Assembly: GCA_015956445.1 (NCBI GenBank)
Contig: WIUZ02000003.1
Coordinates: 2,046,001 to 2,110,000 of the forward strand
Source: Thelephora terrestris
Taxonomy: Eukaryota; Basidiomycota; Agaricomycetes; Thelephorales; Thelephoraceae
Length of the DNA stretch: 64,000 nucleotides
Direction: 5' to 3'
A program made the position numbers and the translations under genes. Position 1 is the stretch's first letter, and every line of letters begins with the position of its first letter. Below the pieces are notes generated by a model. That model made no database searches, was not told the origin of the DNA, and saw nothing but the letters and a program-made list of their open reading frames with translations. Positions 1 through 11,325 of this stretch are shown here, one piece after another.

Positions 1-208
1 TAGGGATCAACCCTTGCTTGTTAAACCGAACGAAGTACGGTTTAGGTTGGGTTTCTCTTTAGGATTTCGACCTGACTTGTAGTGACCTCGGACAACCTAC
101 CGGAAGAATAGAGACGTGATCGTTCTCTCACAAGCTAGTTGGACTAGTGAGTACTCTGCGGAGTCGGCTCAGTGCACTGGTAGTTGTTGGGGTAGAGTGG
201 CCCTGACA
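1..208 (+). mobile_element. Right end of an F-family TG...CA element (F0)
   Basis: These bases match the right-hand end of F1 (to 24024) and F2 (to 38913) almost base for base and stop at the same terminal GGCCCTGACA. The left part lies outside the window, so it cannot be told whether this is a solo copy or the 3' end of a longer element. The flanking pentamer on the right is TCTTT, the presumed target-site duplication. Confidence 0.85.
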
Positions 209-811
209 TCTTTCAGCTGTCGCGTCCCACGTGAGCAGACCCGTTGAACTGCTACTATCCGGGTGGAGTCAGGACACGACCAGAATAGCAGAAGTGGGGG
301 TGAGGGGTTGCCGGTTGTGCAGAGGTCGGGAAGGGGAGAGAAGCTAGACAGAGGAGAGGGAACCACGATAGGTCGCGACGTTGTCGGGACGAGAAGGGAA
401 AACTCTGTACTAGCAAACTCCTGCTAGACGATGACGATGGACTAGGGGGCTAGTGGACGATGGGCTAGTAGGCTAGGGGGCTATTGGAACTATGAGGCTA
501 GTGGACTCAATGTCAGAGCAAGGAGCTGGAGGTTTTCGATGATCAGGTCGTTCAGGCGGAAGGGAGAAGAGGTGTGAAGAGGCCCGGGGGTTTCTTGTTC
601 GTTCAACTAGCTAGTACAGGGTATTTATAGGTAAAGACAGTGCGATCTACGCGAAAGAGATGGGAAAAGTAGCAAACGAATGGAGAAACGGTGGGAGAAT
701 AAGAACAGGTAGATAGAAGGGGATAAACGAGAGTCTGATGCAGGGTAGGGCGACCAACGGTTCATCGGGAGGCCGGAACGAGGCTGGGACAGGTCTTACC
801 GAGAGGATGGA
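209..811 (-). mobile_element. Probable LTR sequence of Gypsy fossil G1
   Basis: No protein-coding signal is seen. On the minus strand there is a good TATA box (CTATAAATAC, 621-630) followed by pyrimidine-rich sequence, as in a fungal Gypsy LTR promoter. The stretch lies between F0 and foldback A1, on the downstream side of the minus-strand Gypsy G1, where its 3' LTR would be. No LTR boundary can be fixed because A1 sits on one side and F0 on the other. Assignment to G1 is inference from position and orientation. Confidence 0.4.
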
Positions 812-1103
812 CACTGGGGGCAAGGGGTCAAATACCCAGTGGGTACATGCTGAATACATTGTGATCACAGTCAACAAGTGATCACAATGTGCCCAGTGGG
901 GAAAATTTGAATACATTCAAAATGTGCCCAGCCATGTGTATCCAATGTGCCCACTGGGCACATTTTGATTGTGATCACAATGTACCCATCAATGTGATCT
1001 CAATGTACCCACTGGGGACATTTTGATTGTGATCAGAATGTGCCCATCAATGTGATCTCAATGTGCCCAGTGGGGACATTTTGATTGCAATCACAATGTA
1101 CCC

Positions 1104-1449
1104 CACCTCGTTCTCACGGAATCGTCCCCTAAGTAGGGGGTGCTGAGGTGTAGGGTATCGCTCCCTAAATAGGCTAATTTTTCGCCGTACCTCAGACCTG
1201 CGGTCACCCTTTAGAAAATCCCCAAAATGGAAACTTTTTTATATCCATTTTTGTAAATGCCTCCCGAAAATCCCAGGACACCCCGAGTCGAACTACACGT
1301 GACAATCCTTAATTAAAATTTACCGTGAGAGCGAACCGGTGGGGCTTGCCAGCTGAGAAATGGAATTCGTGGAGATATATTGTGTGATGGGGCCAGCGGG
1401 ACGCGAGGGACGTCCGGTCGCGTTCTAACGCGTCGAATAACCCAAGACA
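1104..1449 (+). repeat. KDZ left terminal inverted repeat
   Basis: About 346 bp match the reverse complement of 10225-10569 with few differences, up to the motif AACCCAAGACA. It contains a GGGGACGATTCC-type short inverted repeat near the tip. A further partial copy of the inner part (the stretch around CGCGTTCTAACGCGTCGAAT) follows at 1519-1588 as a subterminal repeat. Confidence 0.92.
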
Positions 1450-1818
1450 TCCAAAAACACGAGGGCCTGAGCTGTGGTTACAACCCAGCTACCCAACCGC
1501 AATCCAGGCTCATGCTTGATGCGTGACGGGGCCAGCTGGACGTGAGGGCGTTCAGTCGCGTTCTAACGCGTCGAATGGCCCAGGACATGTGTATTTTAAT
1601 CAGCCGGTCTGTGTCTACACATTAAATATCTAGTCTTATAGCATCCACGATAGATATCGGCACTTGGCAATCGATAACGATAATCGATAATCGATGACAG
1701 CCACCGACGCGTGTCATGTGACTGCCAGGTTTCTCGCGGAGCCCTACCCACCCAGCACCCACCCCTCTCGTCGACATTCCTTGCACACCACGTGTACTCA
1801 TCGCCTCCTCGTCCCACC

Positions 1819-4800
1819 ATGCCCAAACATGTGGGTCGGAAATCTCGAGTGGTATCACGGTCAGTGATCATCAACCAGCCGTCAGGATCCAGATTCACCA
1901 GCAATGGCCCAATGACGCGACACAATATGACCGCGATGGCTGCCGAGAGAGAATGGAGCAGAAAGAGGCATCTTGAACAGGTTTCGGGTGAGTCTCGCAC
2001 AACTACAATGGGCCGCTTTGTATTGATTCATGATAGGCCTCACTCCCAGCGAGAAACAAGTAATGGCAGATCTTCAGGGCGCTCCAAAAACCAACGACAC
2101 AAACCTTGATGAAGCTATCCACGATGACATCGACACGGAGTTTTTGCAAGAACGGGTGAAAGGGGACGACTCTTTCATTGAGGAACTTCAAGAGAAGTTG
2201 CAGCCATTGTGTGCAATTTGCTGTGCGCGCATCGCTTTGCTAACTCAGAATAGTGTCAGATTCCGGCGCGATGAGCGTACCTGGAGGCACCGTCTCAACT
2301 ATCTCCATCAGAACTGGAAACCCCTCATCGACGGCATGGTCGACGCCTACCTCCGTTGGAAGTACCCAGATGTCGCACAAGCTGATTTGGGCGAGGTACA
2401 GAATCTGCCTCCGCGGTCACAATCCACTTCCACAAACGACCCCATTACCACCGCCCCTCCTGACACAGGCAACAATCCGCCCTCACCTCAGGCACCAGCG
2501 ATTGCGTGCGGTGGAACAGGCACCAGCGATTGCGTGCGGTGGAACAGGCACCAACAACCCAAGTCCCCCGGTTTCATCTGAGGTCACAATCCTCGTGATT
2601 GACATCTACACCCTGTCAACATCAATCAAACTCCCATCTGCAGAGGATCAGACAACGGTGTCCACCCTCGCTAGCCTTGGATTCATCGGAAACGCTCCGT
2701 TCCGTCCCTCCGTTGCGGTTTCCATCAAAACACTCGAACTCTATCATGTGTTGCGTCGTCGAAAGCCATCGTTCAGTATCGAGGCATTTGTCAAGGTCAT
2801 TTGTGACCTGTATATGGTATGTTTTCTTTCCCTGTTCGCCCGGCCCATTCTCACCACCCGAAAGATCCCATATCGTCCAAGGTACCGACGTTTCTTTTCG
2901 GACGCCTTCGACGCGTACCTGGAAGTCACCAGAGCTGTCGACAAGCTCGTAAAAGCTGCCCTGGCTCATGATACCCCAAACTGGCGCGTGCTAAACGCCT
3001 GTCCTGCCTGCTCCTATGAGGTATGTGTTGGCTCGTACGTCGCCCGCCTTTAATTAAATGTTTTGCAGTTAGAGAATGAACCCGAACTTACATTCCGACG
3101 GATGTTTACTGTTGATGGCAACGATTCCTTGAAGCGAATCGCTCGAATTGGCTCTCGAGACGTTGGCGACCTGCGATGTTTTTCTGACAGCGATTATTAC
3201 ATCCCTGCTGATGAGGTGGACGAATGGGCGAGGGAAGCCAGGTCTACGCGTCTAGCAGAAGCAAGTGGCGATGACGACGAGGGTGACAGCGATGATGCAA
3301 CGGAACAGGGCAAGAATGGGGATCCTGATAGTGGTCCATGTGCGAACAACTGGAAAGCTGCGCAGTTGGACTCCAAGAAGCGGATGTGGGGAATCTTTGC
3401 AGAAACAGGTCTTTTCGCAAGTGCCTGCCAGCATGGTTTCATCCTCTGGATCACAGACATGATCCGGAGCGGAGAACAGTGAGTCCCGGTGTATTTTTTT
3501 TTGTCAAAATACTGACTCAATGTCTCTGCACTCAGGGCCAAGTACCCACTTGCTGTCATTGCGAGGGCTCTACATATCCTTGGTCCTCGTCTGTTGATCG
3601 GATACGACATCGGCTGTGTTTTCCAAAAAACAATCTCCACGAGTTCACTCGGCACTCAGTTCACCGATTCCGAGTCTCGTTGTTGCGTCAACGCGTTTCA
3701 CGGCTACTCACACAACTTCTCATGCCAAACTCAAAACCACCCGAATGTCATCACAGGAATGGGGATCGAGGACCTCGAAACAATGGAACGAATCTTTAGC
3801 TCATCAAACCAGGTGGCCGGCGTCACCCGATACGCATCAGCTTACCATTGTCGTGTGTTTATTGATATGTTTTTCCAGCAGTGGGATGACGAGAAGTACC
3901 GGAATCTTGCTTCGATGCTCTCTGGTAACTACCAGCAGGCAATATCAATCATCAAGGACGAAGGAGCTGCTGTTGAGGAGAGTATGAATGCGTTGGGAAT
4001 CTCGTCGACTGATCTTGAGACTTGGCACAACGAGCAAGTTTCTTTCTTTGAAACTGTCGGCGAGGAGTCAAGGTGGGACGTCCATGCAATGGCATATGTC
4101 GAGCTCCTCCAGGAGCTCAGTTCGACTGAGTAGAACTCTTCTTGTACACTCTGGATGTCGTCGCTAACTGGTTGACAGGTCCCAGGCTGATGCGTCTTCA
4201 ACGCGATTCCTCAACACAATTCCGACAGACTATCACTTCAGCCTCTCTGACAAGGACTTGGAAGGACCTCTAGCATACACATCTCAGTTGTCGAAGACAC
4301 GCCGCCTGGAAACCGAACGACGCCACGCCCGTGAGCGACATGACAGGATCCACTATCAGGTCCTCGAACTCGAGGACCATATGGGGATCACGAAGCGGTG
4401 GACTCCAGCCACTCCGGAATACATAGAAACCTTTCGGTATATCTCTGAACGACGGTACCATCGAGCCCTCAACAACCTCCAACGGCTCGTAACACAGAGG
4501 CTGTTCGAGTTGCACCGACTCAACCTGAGCGGCGCCGGTAAGTGTTTTCCCTTCCAAATGTTCTATGCTAATGTTGATACAGGGTACAAGGCTCGCACCC
4601 ACCTCGCTAAATCCCTGCAAACTCGGTGCAAGGCGATTCGCAACGCCACAGAAGCTTACAACCGCGCTGTGTGGGCTCTCGATCCCCCTCGTCCGCCACT
4701 GGACTGGGCCCAAGTTTCGCGATACAGCTTCCTCGAGGAGTTCACCCTCCTGCGTAACTCGCACCGCGACATCAGCAAAGCCCCATGGGCTGATCCTGTC

Positions 4801-5217
4801 ATTCGCGAAACGATCAAGAGGTTCTTCCGCGTTCGACGTGCACATGAAGAAATCCAACGGTGCAATGTCGAGATCCGACGTCTCGTCACGTCCATCCACG
4901 ATGAAGCTCAGCGACATCCCGATATACTCAAGGCACTTGCAGAGCAGAAGAGCCCTGTTCTCGGAGCAGTGAGCGAATACTTTCTTCGCCGCCGACGTGT
5001 GAATGGCATGCTCCTAGGGCAGGTCCAGCAGATCTTTGACCTTGATGGTTTCACGGGTGATAGGACACGGGGGCGTAGGAAGGGTCATCAGTTCACCCAG
5101 GGCGATGCGGCAGAGTGGTATGGCGATGCAGACAACGAGGATACCGAGGGCGAGGACGTGGGCGATGTTGACAACGACCAGATTGATGGGATCCTTAATT
5201 TTGTAACTAGTTTGTAA
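1819..5217 (+). CDS. KDZ transposase, seven exons, one frameshifting 28-bp duplication
   Basis: This is the DDE-type transposase of the KDZ element and would cut and paste it. Exons read 1819-1987, 2037-2816, 2865-3020, 3069-3478, 3536-4129, 4179-4537 and 4583-5217, each bounded by GT...AG introns of 45-57 bp. They give about 1,030 residues, normal for the family. The start at 1819 sits in CCACCATG. Recognisable parts are the N-terminal region with RHRLNYLHQNW, a Cys cluster (ACPAC), the DGN acidic motif (VDGNDSLKR), the second acidic motif YDIGC, the family signature AFHGYSHNFSCQ with ERIFSSSNQ, and WHNEQ, a candidate third acidic site. The C terminus is coiled-coil and acidic. In exon 2 a tandem copy of 28 bp (2489-2516, repeated 2517-2544) shifts the frame; everything downstream is otherwise open. 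Catalytic residue assignment is by family resemblance. Confidence 0.9.
2489..2544 (+). repeat. 28-bp tandem duplication inside transposase exon 2
   Basis: The 28-bp unit beginning CAGGCACCAGCG occurs twice in direct succession. Twenty-eight is not a multiple of three, so the reading frame of exon 2 changes here. The next frame continues with typical KDZ sequence, so a single unit would be the ancestral state. No plausible intron removes exactly one unit. Confidence 0.85.
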
Positions 5218-6573
5218 CGGATCTCCAATTTTTATTCTCGACCAAATTGCGGCGGCCCTAGACTGGTGGGGGTGATAATTTACAAGACCAGCAAATCTCA
5301 TTGCTTTCGTGATGTATGCACAATGCACTGTGGCACCTTCCATAGAAGCCGCTGAGTTAAATCACACATCCAGCATCTGAGAGAACGTCCTTGGCGAACG
5401 TTTCATAACATCCGCCACCTGGATCGACCTTTCAATCCCGTTGGAGTCAAGGTGATGCAGGATGCGGAGGAGATCCATAGAACAATGTAAGCGTTGTGTT
5501 CAATCGACACAAACAACGAAAGATCAGCAGCCGATGTTGATGATCGGTGGCAGTGGTCAGTGGCTCACACACATACGAGCAAAATAAAAATGCATAGACT
5601 ATCTCGACGTAATGTTAAACTAGTAGTGAATGTTACCTCCTTTGTGAATAACTAGAGTTGTACTGAAGTAGCCTGGGGGTAGGACATTCTGGCATCTGGC
5701 ACATCGTAAACAGTGATCGATGATTGTTGGTCACCGGTAACTGGTCACCGGTCACCACTGGCCGATAGATGCGCAAACTCATGCCTGAAGTAAGTCTACA
5801 CGACGCCTTCCTTGTAAATGGCTTGAATTATTCCGTGCGAGACCTAGTATGATTACTAGAACCATCCAGATTTGCTAGCAGCACATTAAGAATCAACGAT
5901 CGTGAACATATGAACTCGATGAAATCGCGCGAGTTACTTTTAGACTTAGATCACTGATTCGATTTATTCCGTGCTAATGGTATCATACAATTTGCGATGA
6001 GAGAGAACAGCAAATAACTGCAACTACACTATCATTAACCACCAATGGGACAGGTGGACTCCTATGAGTTGACCCAGTGGTTCGTGTGGTTGCGTAGCGC
6101 ATACACAAAACTCCATACGGGCGGTCTGAAAACCCACCACTTCTGTTGTTAAACTCAATCTCTGTTGCATACCTAGCACAGCTGCAGTTGCGTGAATTGC
6201 TGCTGTGTTGTGCACTATTCCGAATAATGCGAACACTTTGTTTCATCTCTATGTACTCATATTAGACGTTATCAGCGAGTACGTTTATCAACTGTTATCG
6301 CTATTCTCTTGTACGAGACATTATATACGAAGATGTTTTGGTCTCCATTCCTCGTTAAGCGTGTTCGATCATTTGATTTGTATCCTGTTGAGTGACCAGG
6401 ACACCGGTGTATATCTCATCGTTAGGCGAAGTATGCTATCGGTGGCGCCTCGATTTCGATGGCTTCTCCCCAGAATGGAATCAGGTTTCCCCATTCCACA
6501 CCGCTATTTTCCGAAGACACGTAGTCGAAAAAAAATCGCCCCACTTCTTCTCTTCCCCCCACCACCCACCACC
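5218..6573. other. Gene-free stretch inside the KDZ element
   Basis: No long open frame is supported on either strand. A 38-codon minus-strand frame (5362-5478, starting MDLLRILHHL) has protein-like composition and could be a remnant exon, but nothing identifies it. The rest is AT-rich and presumably holds the terminator of the transposase and the promoter of the next gene. Confidence 0.5.
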
Positions 6574-7778
6574 ATGATGAATGTTTGGGCTATACTCAGC
6601 GAAAACAAATTTGAGGTAATCGAACAAGATGACCCGTGCGTATTTCAACTTACCTGTGCACATCTGACTGACCGCTTCGCCAGGCCTACGGTATCCTGGA
6701 GCGGGGGAAGGGAGTCGCCCCTTTTCCCCTTATACATCCAGTGCCGTTCACAAGAGGACGCCATGGGGGTCCGGAACATCCACAGGCCTCTCGTGGCCCT
6801 ATACAACGCGTTCGCGGATGAGGTCGAGTTGGCCCGTGCGATCCACCACTCCCTCAACTGCTCATCTATCATGAGCGACGTCAGCGTGTGGTTCATCATG
6901 CTCAACGGCCTTTCTTTCAGAGGTATCTTAATCTCTAACAGGTATGTTTCATTCAACTTTACAGTGGCTCGTGTACTGACCTCACTCCTACAGTGACCTT
7001 GACGGGCAGACTCGCAACTTCAGATACCGCTCGTGGCGAAAGGGGGGATCGTTCAAGGAGGCGTTGATGATAATGGCTCTCCAGGGCGAGAAACAGCACC
7101 TCACTGCAATAAAGGCCTCGCCCCCTCCAGCGTCACCTGCGTCAACCAGTTTCGAGCACCTCAGCATATCCTCCTTGTCGCTACAGGATGACTCAGGTAT
7201 GGTCATTCCCAGCATAAGAGGGCAGTATTTACTCACAGGTTCGTCAAACAGAGAGATTCATCATGTCTCCCCCGGTCTCGGCATGTGGAAGAAAGGTGAC
7301 GCAGAACCTCGGTATGTGGTGACGGCCATCCTAGATTGCCCGCGACTGACCTTCGTCAGACACGACGACCAATCGGCCCGGTCCATCTAATCGGCCTGGT
7401 TCATCTCATCAAAACATACCGACCACTAACGGGAGGAAAGCAAAGCCCCGGGCGCCACCTATGCTCAAAAACTTCCGCCAGCAGTCTGTTTTCCCTGCCC
7501 GCTTGTCAAACCGTGTCTACAAATATATCCGAAGTGCCGCGGGAACAGTTGGTACCATTCACGATGAATCGGGTGTGGTCTCGCACCTCACCAGCGAGGA
7601 GTATCGGGCCTTAGGTTCCATCCGTGCTGCGTATCTCGATTCGCACGGATATGGTGTTGCGGAAGTAGAACAAATCCTCTACGCCTTCGAAGCTCCGACA
7701 GTTGGGGAGTTCATTGGGTACGCCGAGGGTTGTGGGATGTCCGTTGTTGAGCTTGAGTGGTTTTGGAACCTCGAATAA
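6574..7778 (+). CDS. Unrecognised second gene of the KDZ element
   Basis: The start is chosen at CCACCATGATG. The first exon codes for about 125 residues rich in aromatic and charged positions (for example HRPLVALYNAFADEVEL). Further exons follow introns with good GT...AG ends near 6941-6993, 7197-7238 and 7312-7360. The last exon is the longest C-terminal part and ends in a compact acidic helix-rich domain (LTSEEYRALGSIRAAYL) and the stop at 7776-7778. Exon edges are my reading and could be off. I do not recognise the family. It is not a TET/JBP dioxygenase, which some fungal KDZ elements carry, since no HxD motif is present. Position between the transposase and the HMG gene on the same strand suggests a transposition accessory role. 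Confidence 0.65.
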
Positions 7779-8060
7779 TCTTGTGTATACTCAATATTGC
7801 TTTACAATCTGAACGAAATGCTTTCTTGGATCTTTGTTCTTTTAAGTCGTTACTCGTGTGATATAAAAATACAGAAAAACGTGTCTACTCCTAGGGGTGG
7901 TGCAGGTCGACAGGCACCAGGAAATACAGATCGAGTAAATGAGTTCCTAATCATTAAAAAAATAACTTGTTGCTGGGGGTAGTCCCGTGTATATTGGCAT
8001 GATGTGAAGGGAAACCCTTACCTTTGCCAGAAAATTCCCCCCCTCTCAGCTCGCTGCCCC
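7779..8060. other. Spacer between KDZ accessory genes
   Basis: An AT-rich spacer of about 280 bp. A possible TATA-like stretch (GATATAAAAATAC, near 7860) lies on the plus strand, but is about 200 bp from the next start codon. Nothing else is seen. Confidence 0.4.
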
Positions 8061-9887
8061 ATGGCCCCATCTTCACCGGTGTTGCGCCATGGCTCTGATG
8101 CGATGTCGCGGACACACGTAGTCTCGAAACAAGCCCACAAGCTGACCACGAACAAGATGTTCACGTTCTGGCGCGAGGGGATACGACGACGCGTGCACGC
8201 CAAGCGTGTTTCCACTGCTCGTGACCGATACCTTCTGTCAAAGGAGCGCGCACAACGTCGCCAGGAGTATCGCGACGCGCTTCGCAAAGCCCATGACAAG
8301 ATCTACGACCTTGCCCGGGAGCTGAAGGACCACTTCGGCAAACATAGTCTTGAACATTACCACAACGAACTCATACACAGAGCCCACAAATTGCGGTCGA
8401 CACGAAGGGTCAACAGGTGGAATGCATTCCAAAAGCTAGAACTGAAGCGAATCAAAGGTTTGTTTGCTGTAGGGTTCTGCACAACATACGGACTTAGCCA
8501 ATTCACAGAAGCAAACCCTGGTGGAATAAAACTTACCGACGTATCGAGAGAGATTAGCGATCGTTGGAAATCACTATCTCAAGATGACCGCATTGCAATT
8601 ACGGATGGTTGCATGCAAGAAATCGAAGATCAATGTGAAGCAAAGGACCTCGCCACACAAAATATTCCACTCAGGGCGTTTCGCGATGCGAGGAGTACGA
8701 TGCTAGCTATTGAGAAAGACGTGAGCAGAAAATCATCTGATCCCAGATTAATCGATGTTGACGTTGATCGACGCGCCAGCTGTGTCAACTAAACTCAAGG
8801 ACTGGGCTCGAGTTCATGCTTACCGCCTGCCGATCCAGCACCAAGGACTTCATGAAGCCCTTTGTAGTCTACTCCTCCGACGTTGTGAAGGCATTTGTCA
8901 CGGATTCACTCAATCGCTTGTTGGATGACCTGGTAGTTCAAATGGAGGCCTATGTGATGTCTGGACTTAAAGGTGCGTGAAAATTCAAATAACATGGTTC
9001 TGCGTTCCGACCCTGTTCCTCTTTCCAGGTGTCGTTGTGAATTCCAAAACAAAAGTGCTGGAGCTGAAAAGGAGGACCGCGGCATTGATCCTTGGAAAGC
9101 TTCGTACGTCCCTCACATCCAGCTCACAACGCCTCTTCTACTGACCACGTTACCTGCAGAGGCTTTGGCCGGGACTGGTATTTCACGCATGGAATACGAC
9201 CGATTCGACGAACTCATCACTGCAAACCACAATATCGTCGTGAGGAACTGGCCAATCAAGACGTTCTGCAACCCCAGCAACGTCGCCTCTCAAATCGAGC
9301 TTGAACTGCTATACAACGGATGGAACTCCGGGACAGCTTATTTCGAGAAGCTCATGCCCGAAGACGCGAAAGCATGGGTGCGCAAGCGTAGGGAACTGGC
9401 CAATCCTCTTGTTGAATCCGCCCCTGCCCTTTCTTTGCTGCAAACCCCGGCCCCTGAGATGACATTGGTCTCCAAAATACCTCAACACAATCTTCTCGCA
9501 ATCGCCCTGGGCCATTTCCCCACCCCTGCTCAGCACGTACCGCTAGCACCTGTCACAAATCTCCCTTCCGGCCCAATCGCCACAAGTCCTTCACGTCCAC
9601 CGGCACCCAATCCCAACACGATACAAATGATGATCCAAGCCGATCCTTCGCTCCAGAACGTGGACCCAGCCCTCATTGCCATGAGCATCGCAGGGAACAA
9701 TTCCCACCAAGCAAGAGCGAGCGCGAGTTCAACCGAATCGCCGCCTGACCGCTCACTCGCGAGCGGCTCAAAACGGTGTTGGCAGGAGATCGTCACTCCT
9801 CATTCTTACGACGTTCAGACAGCGAAGAAGCCTAGAAAGCAGCAGAAACCAAAGCAGCCAAAAAACTTGGCAGGTCTCAATATGTAG
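8061..9887 (+). CDS. HMG-box protein of the KDZ element
   Basis: A DNA-binding protein of the HMG-box type, likely acting in the nucleus. Exon 1 starts at 8061 and is very basic (WREGIRRRVHAKR). The box is split by an intron of about 53 bp: the first helix part, RRVNRWNAFQKLELKRIK, ends near 8456, and the remainder (KLTDVSREISDRWKSLSQDD) resumes near 8510. Further exons cover about 8810-8970, 9030-9103 and 9161-9887. The C-terminal part has a conserved-looking segment (NWPIKTFCNP, LELLYNGWNSG) seen in many unnamed agaricomycete proteins, then a proline-rich tail and a lysine cluster (KKPRKQQKPKQPK) that could be a nuclear signal. The junction near 8720-8810 is uncertain. It may help bind the element ends. 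Confidence 0.72.
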
Positions 9888-10090
9888 GGCGCCGTCTCCC
9901 GGAGTTATCATTGATCTTGTGGCCTGCAGCGTTTCCCTCCATAGATAAGTTCCACATAGATCCGTTTGTTGGAAATCCGTACTCGTTCCGCGTGCGATAT
10001 AGTTGACGTGGGGGGACAATATATCTTGCTAGATCTTGAGGACACTCAGGCTGCTGGGGCTGTATCCACAGCTCACCGTGACGTCTCGTG

Positions 10091-10263
10091 GGTAAGAAAT
10101 GAGCAATACTACAGGGACTAACTAAAACACGCGTGCTTGGGTTATTCGATGCGTTAGAATGCGACCGGACGACGTCTTGTGTGTAAGAAATGCGTAATAC
10201 TACAGGGACTAAGTAAAACACGCGTGTCTTGGGTTATTCGACGCGTTGGAACGCGACCGGACG
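10091..10263 (+). repeat. KDZ right subterminal direct repeat
   Basis: Two copies, about 82 bp each, of a stretch starting GTAAGAAATG and running through TACTACAGGGACTAA and TTGGGTTATTCGA (10091-10173 and 10182-10263). The second merges into the right inverted repeat. With the extra copy at 1519-1588 on the left, it forms an asymmetric array of probable transposase-binding units. Confidence 0.8.
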
Positions 10264-10569
10264 TCCCTCGCGCCCCGCTGGCCCCGTCACACAATATATC
10301 TCCATGAATTCCATTTCTCAGCCGGCAAGCCCCACCGGTTCGCTCTCACGGTAAATTTTAATTAAGAAACGTCACGTGTAGTTCGACTCGGGGTGTCCTG
10401 GGATTTCGGGAGGTATTTACAAAAATGGATATAAAAAAGTTACCAATTTGGGGATTTTCTAAAGGGTGACCGCAGGTCTGAGGTACGACGAAAAAGTAGC
10501 CTATTTAGGGAGCGATACCCTACACCTCAGCACCCCCTACTTAGGGGACGATTCCGTGAGAACGAGGTG
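10225..10569 (-). repeat. KDZ right terminal inverted repeat
   Basis: Reverse complement of 1104-1449 with few mismatches, ending ACGATTCCGTGAGAACGAGG plus TG. It is followed directly by the 8-bp duplication ATGTACCC. Confidence 0.92.
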
Positions 10570-11238
10570 ATGTACCCATCAATGTGTTCACAATGTGCCC
10601 AGCTCATTACATAATGGTTTCTTTCACAATGTTGTCCACAATGTGTCCAGCATGTGGCTGAGCCACTCATTCAAACTTCTTTCACAAAGTATCCAGTAAT
10701 GTGTCCATAATGTCCCCAGGGGGTTCTTTTTGAAGTAATCACAATGTAATCACAATATTGTTCAATTTCACCATGTATTCTCAAAGAAATCACTATGTAT
10801 ATGGCTGTACACATTCTAGACACATCACTGGATACTTTGTGAAAGAAGTTTGAATGAGTGGCTCAGCCACATGCTGGACACATTGTGGACAACATTGTGA
10901 AAGAAACCATTATGTAATGAGCTGGGCACATTGTGAACACATTGATGGGTACATTGTGATTGCAATCAAAATGTCCCCACTGGGCACATTGAGATCACAT
11001 TGATGGGCACATTCTGATCACAATCAAAATGTCCCCAGTGGGTACATTGAGATCACATTGATGGGTACATTGTGATCACAATCAAAATGTGCCCAGTGGG
11101 CACATTGGATACACATGGCTGGGCACATTTTGAATGTATTCAAATTTTCCCCACTGGGCACATTTTGATCACTTGTTGACTGTGATCACAATGTATTCAG
11201 CATGTACCCACTGGGTATTTGACCCCTTGCCCCCAGTG

Positions 11239-11325
11239 AGGGGAAGGGCGTTCAACGTGATCACGTCCCGGCCTTTCCAGCCATCGACCTCTCCGGCGAG
11301 ACATATGAGGAGGGGGAGCAGCTGA
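11239..11325. other. Short leftover between foldbacks A1 and B
   Basis: An 87-bp remnant, presumably of the Gypsy G1 background, wedged between two foldback elements. No domain is recognisable. The triplets next to A1 and B do not match across either element, so the surroundings have been rearranged. Confidence 0.4.

Larger units (their letters stand above)
1104..10569 (+). mobile_element. KDZ (Kyakuja-Dileera-Zisupton) DNA transposon, 9,466 bp
   Basis: Terminal inverted repeats begin CACCTCGTTCTCACGG on the left and end with its complement on the right. The element is flanked by a perfect 8-bp duplication, ATGTACCC (1096-1103 and 10570-10577), and splits foldback A1, which fixes both ends to the base. 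It carries three plus-strand genes: KDZ transposase, an unrecognised gene, and an HMG-box gene. KDZ elements are known in basidiomycetes, with 8-9-bp TSDs. The intact ends, exact TSD and well-preserved splice sites point to a recent insertion. One 28-bp duplication in the transposase breaks its frame, so this copy may be mobile only in trans. Confidence 0.93.
812..11238. mobile_element. CACTG foldback element A1, split by the KDZ transposon
   Basis: The element starts CACTGGGGGCAAGGGG and ends with its reverse complement. The left arm is 812-1103 and the right part is 10570-11238. When the KDZ element and one 8-bp duplication are removed it is 953 bp long, the same as four other A-type copies here. 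The arms are built of degenerate units of about 40 bp with TTGTGATCACAA-like cores. Its own flanking triplets (GGA left, AGG right) do not match, unlike most copies, which suggests a rearrangement after insertion. It has no coding capacity. Ends and a 3-bp TSD in sister copies fit a non-autonomous CACTA/CMC (EnSpm-like) element. Confidence 0.85.

Noticed and set aside
5362-5478. A 38-codon minus-strand frame with protein-like composition inside the KDZ element
   Set aside because: Too short and without splice partners or a family match to be listed as a gene.
6574-7778. Possible TET/JBP dioxygenase cargo of the KDZ element
   Set aside because: The HxD and downstream His/Arg motifs of that family are not seen.
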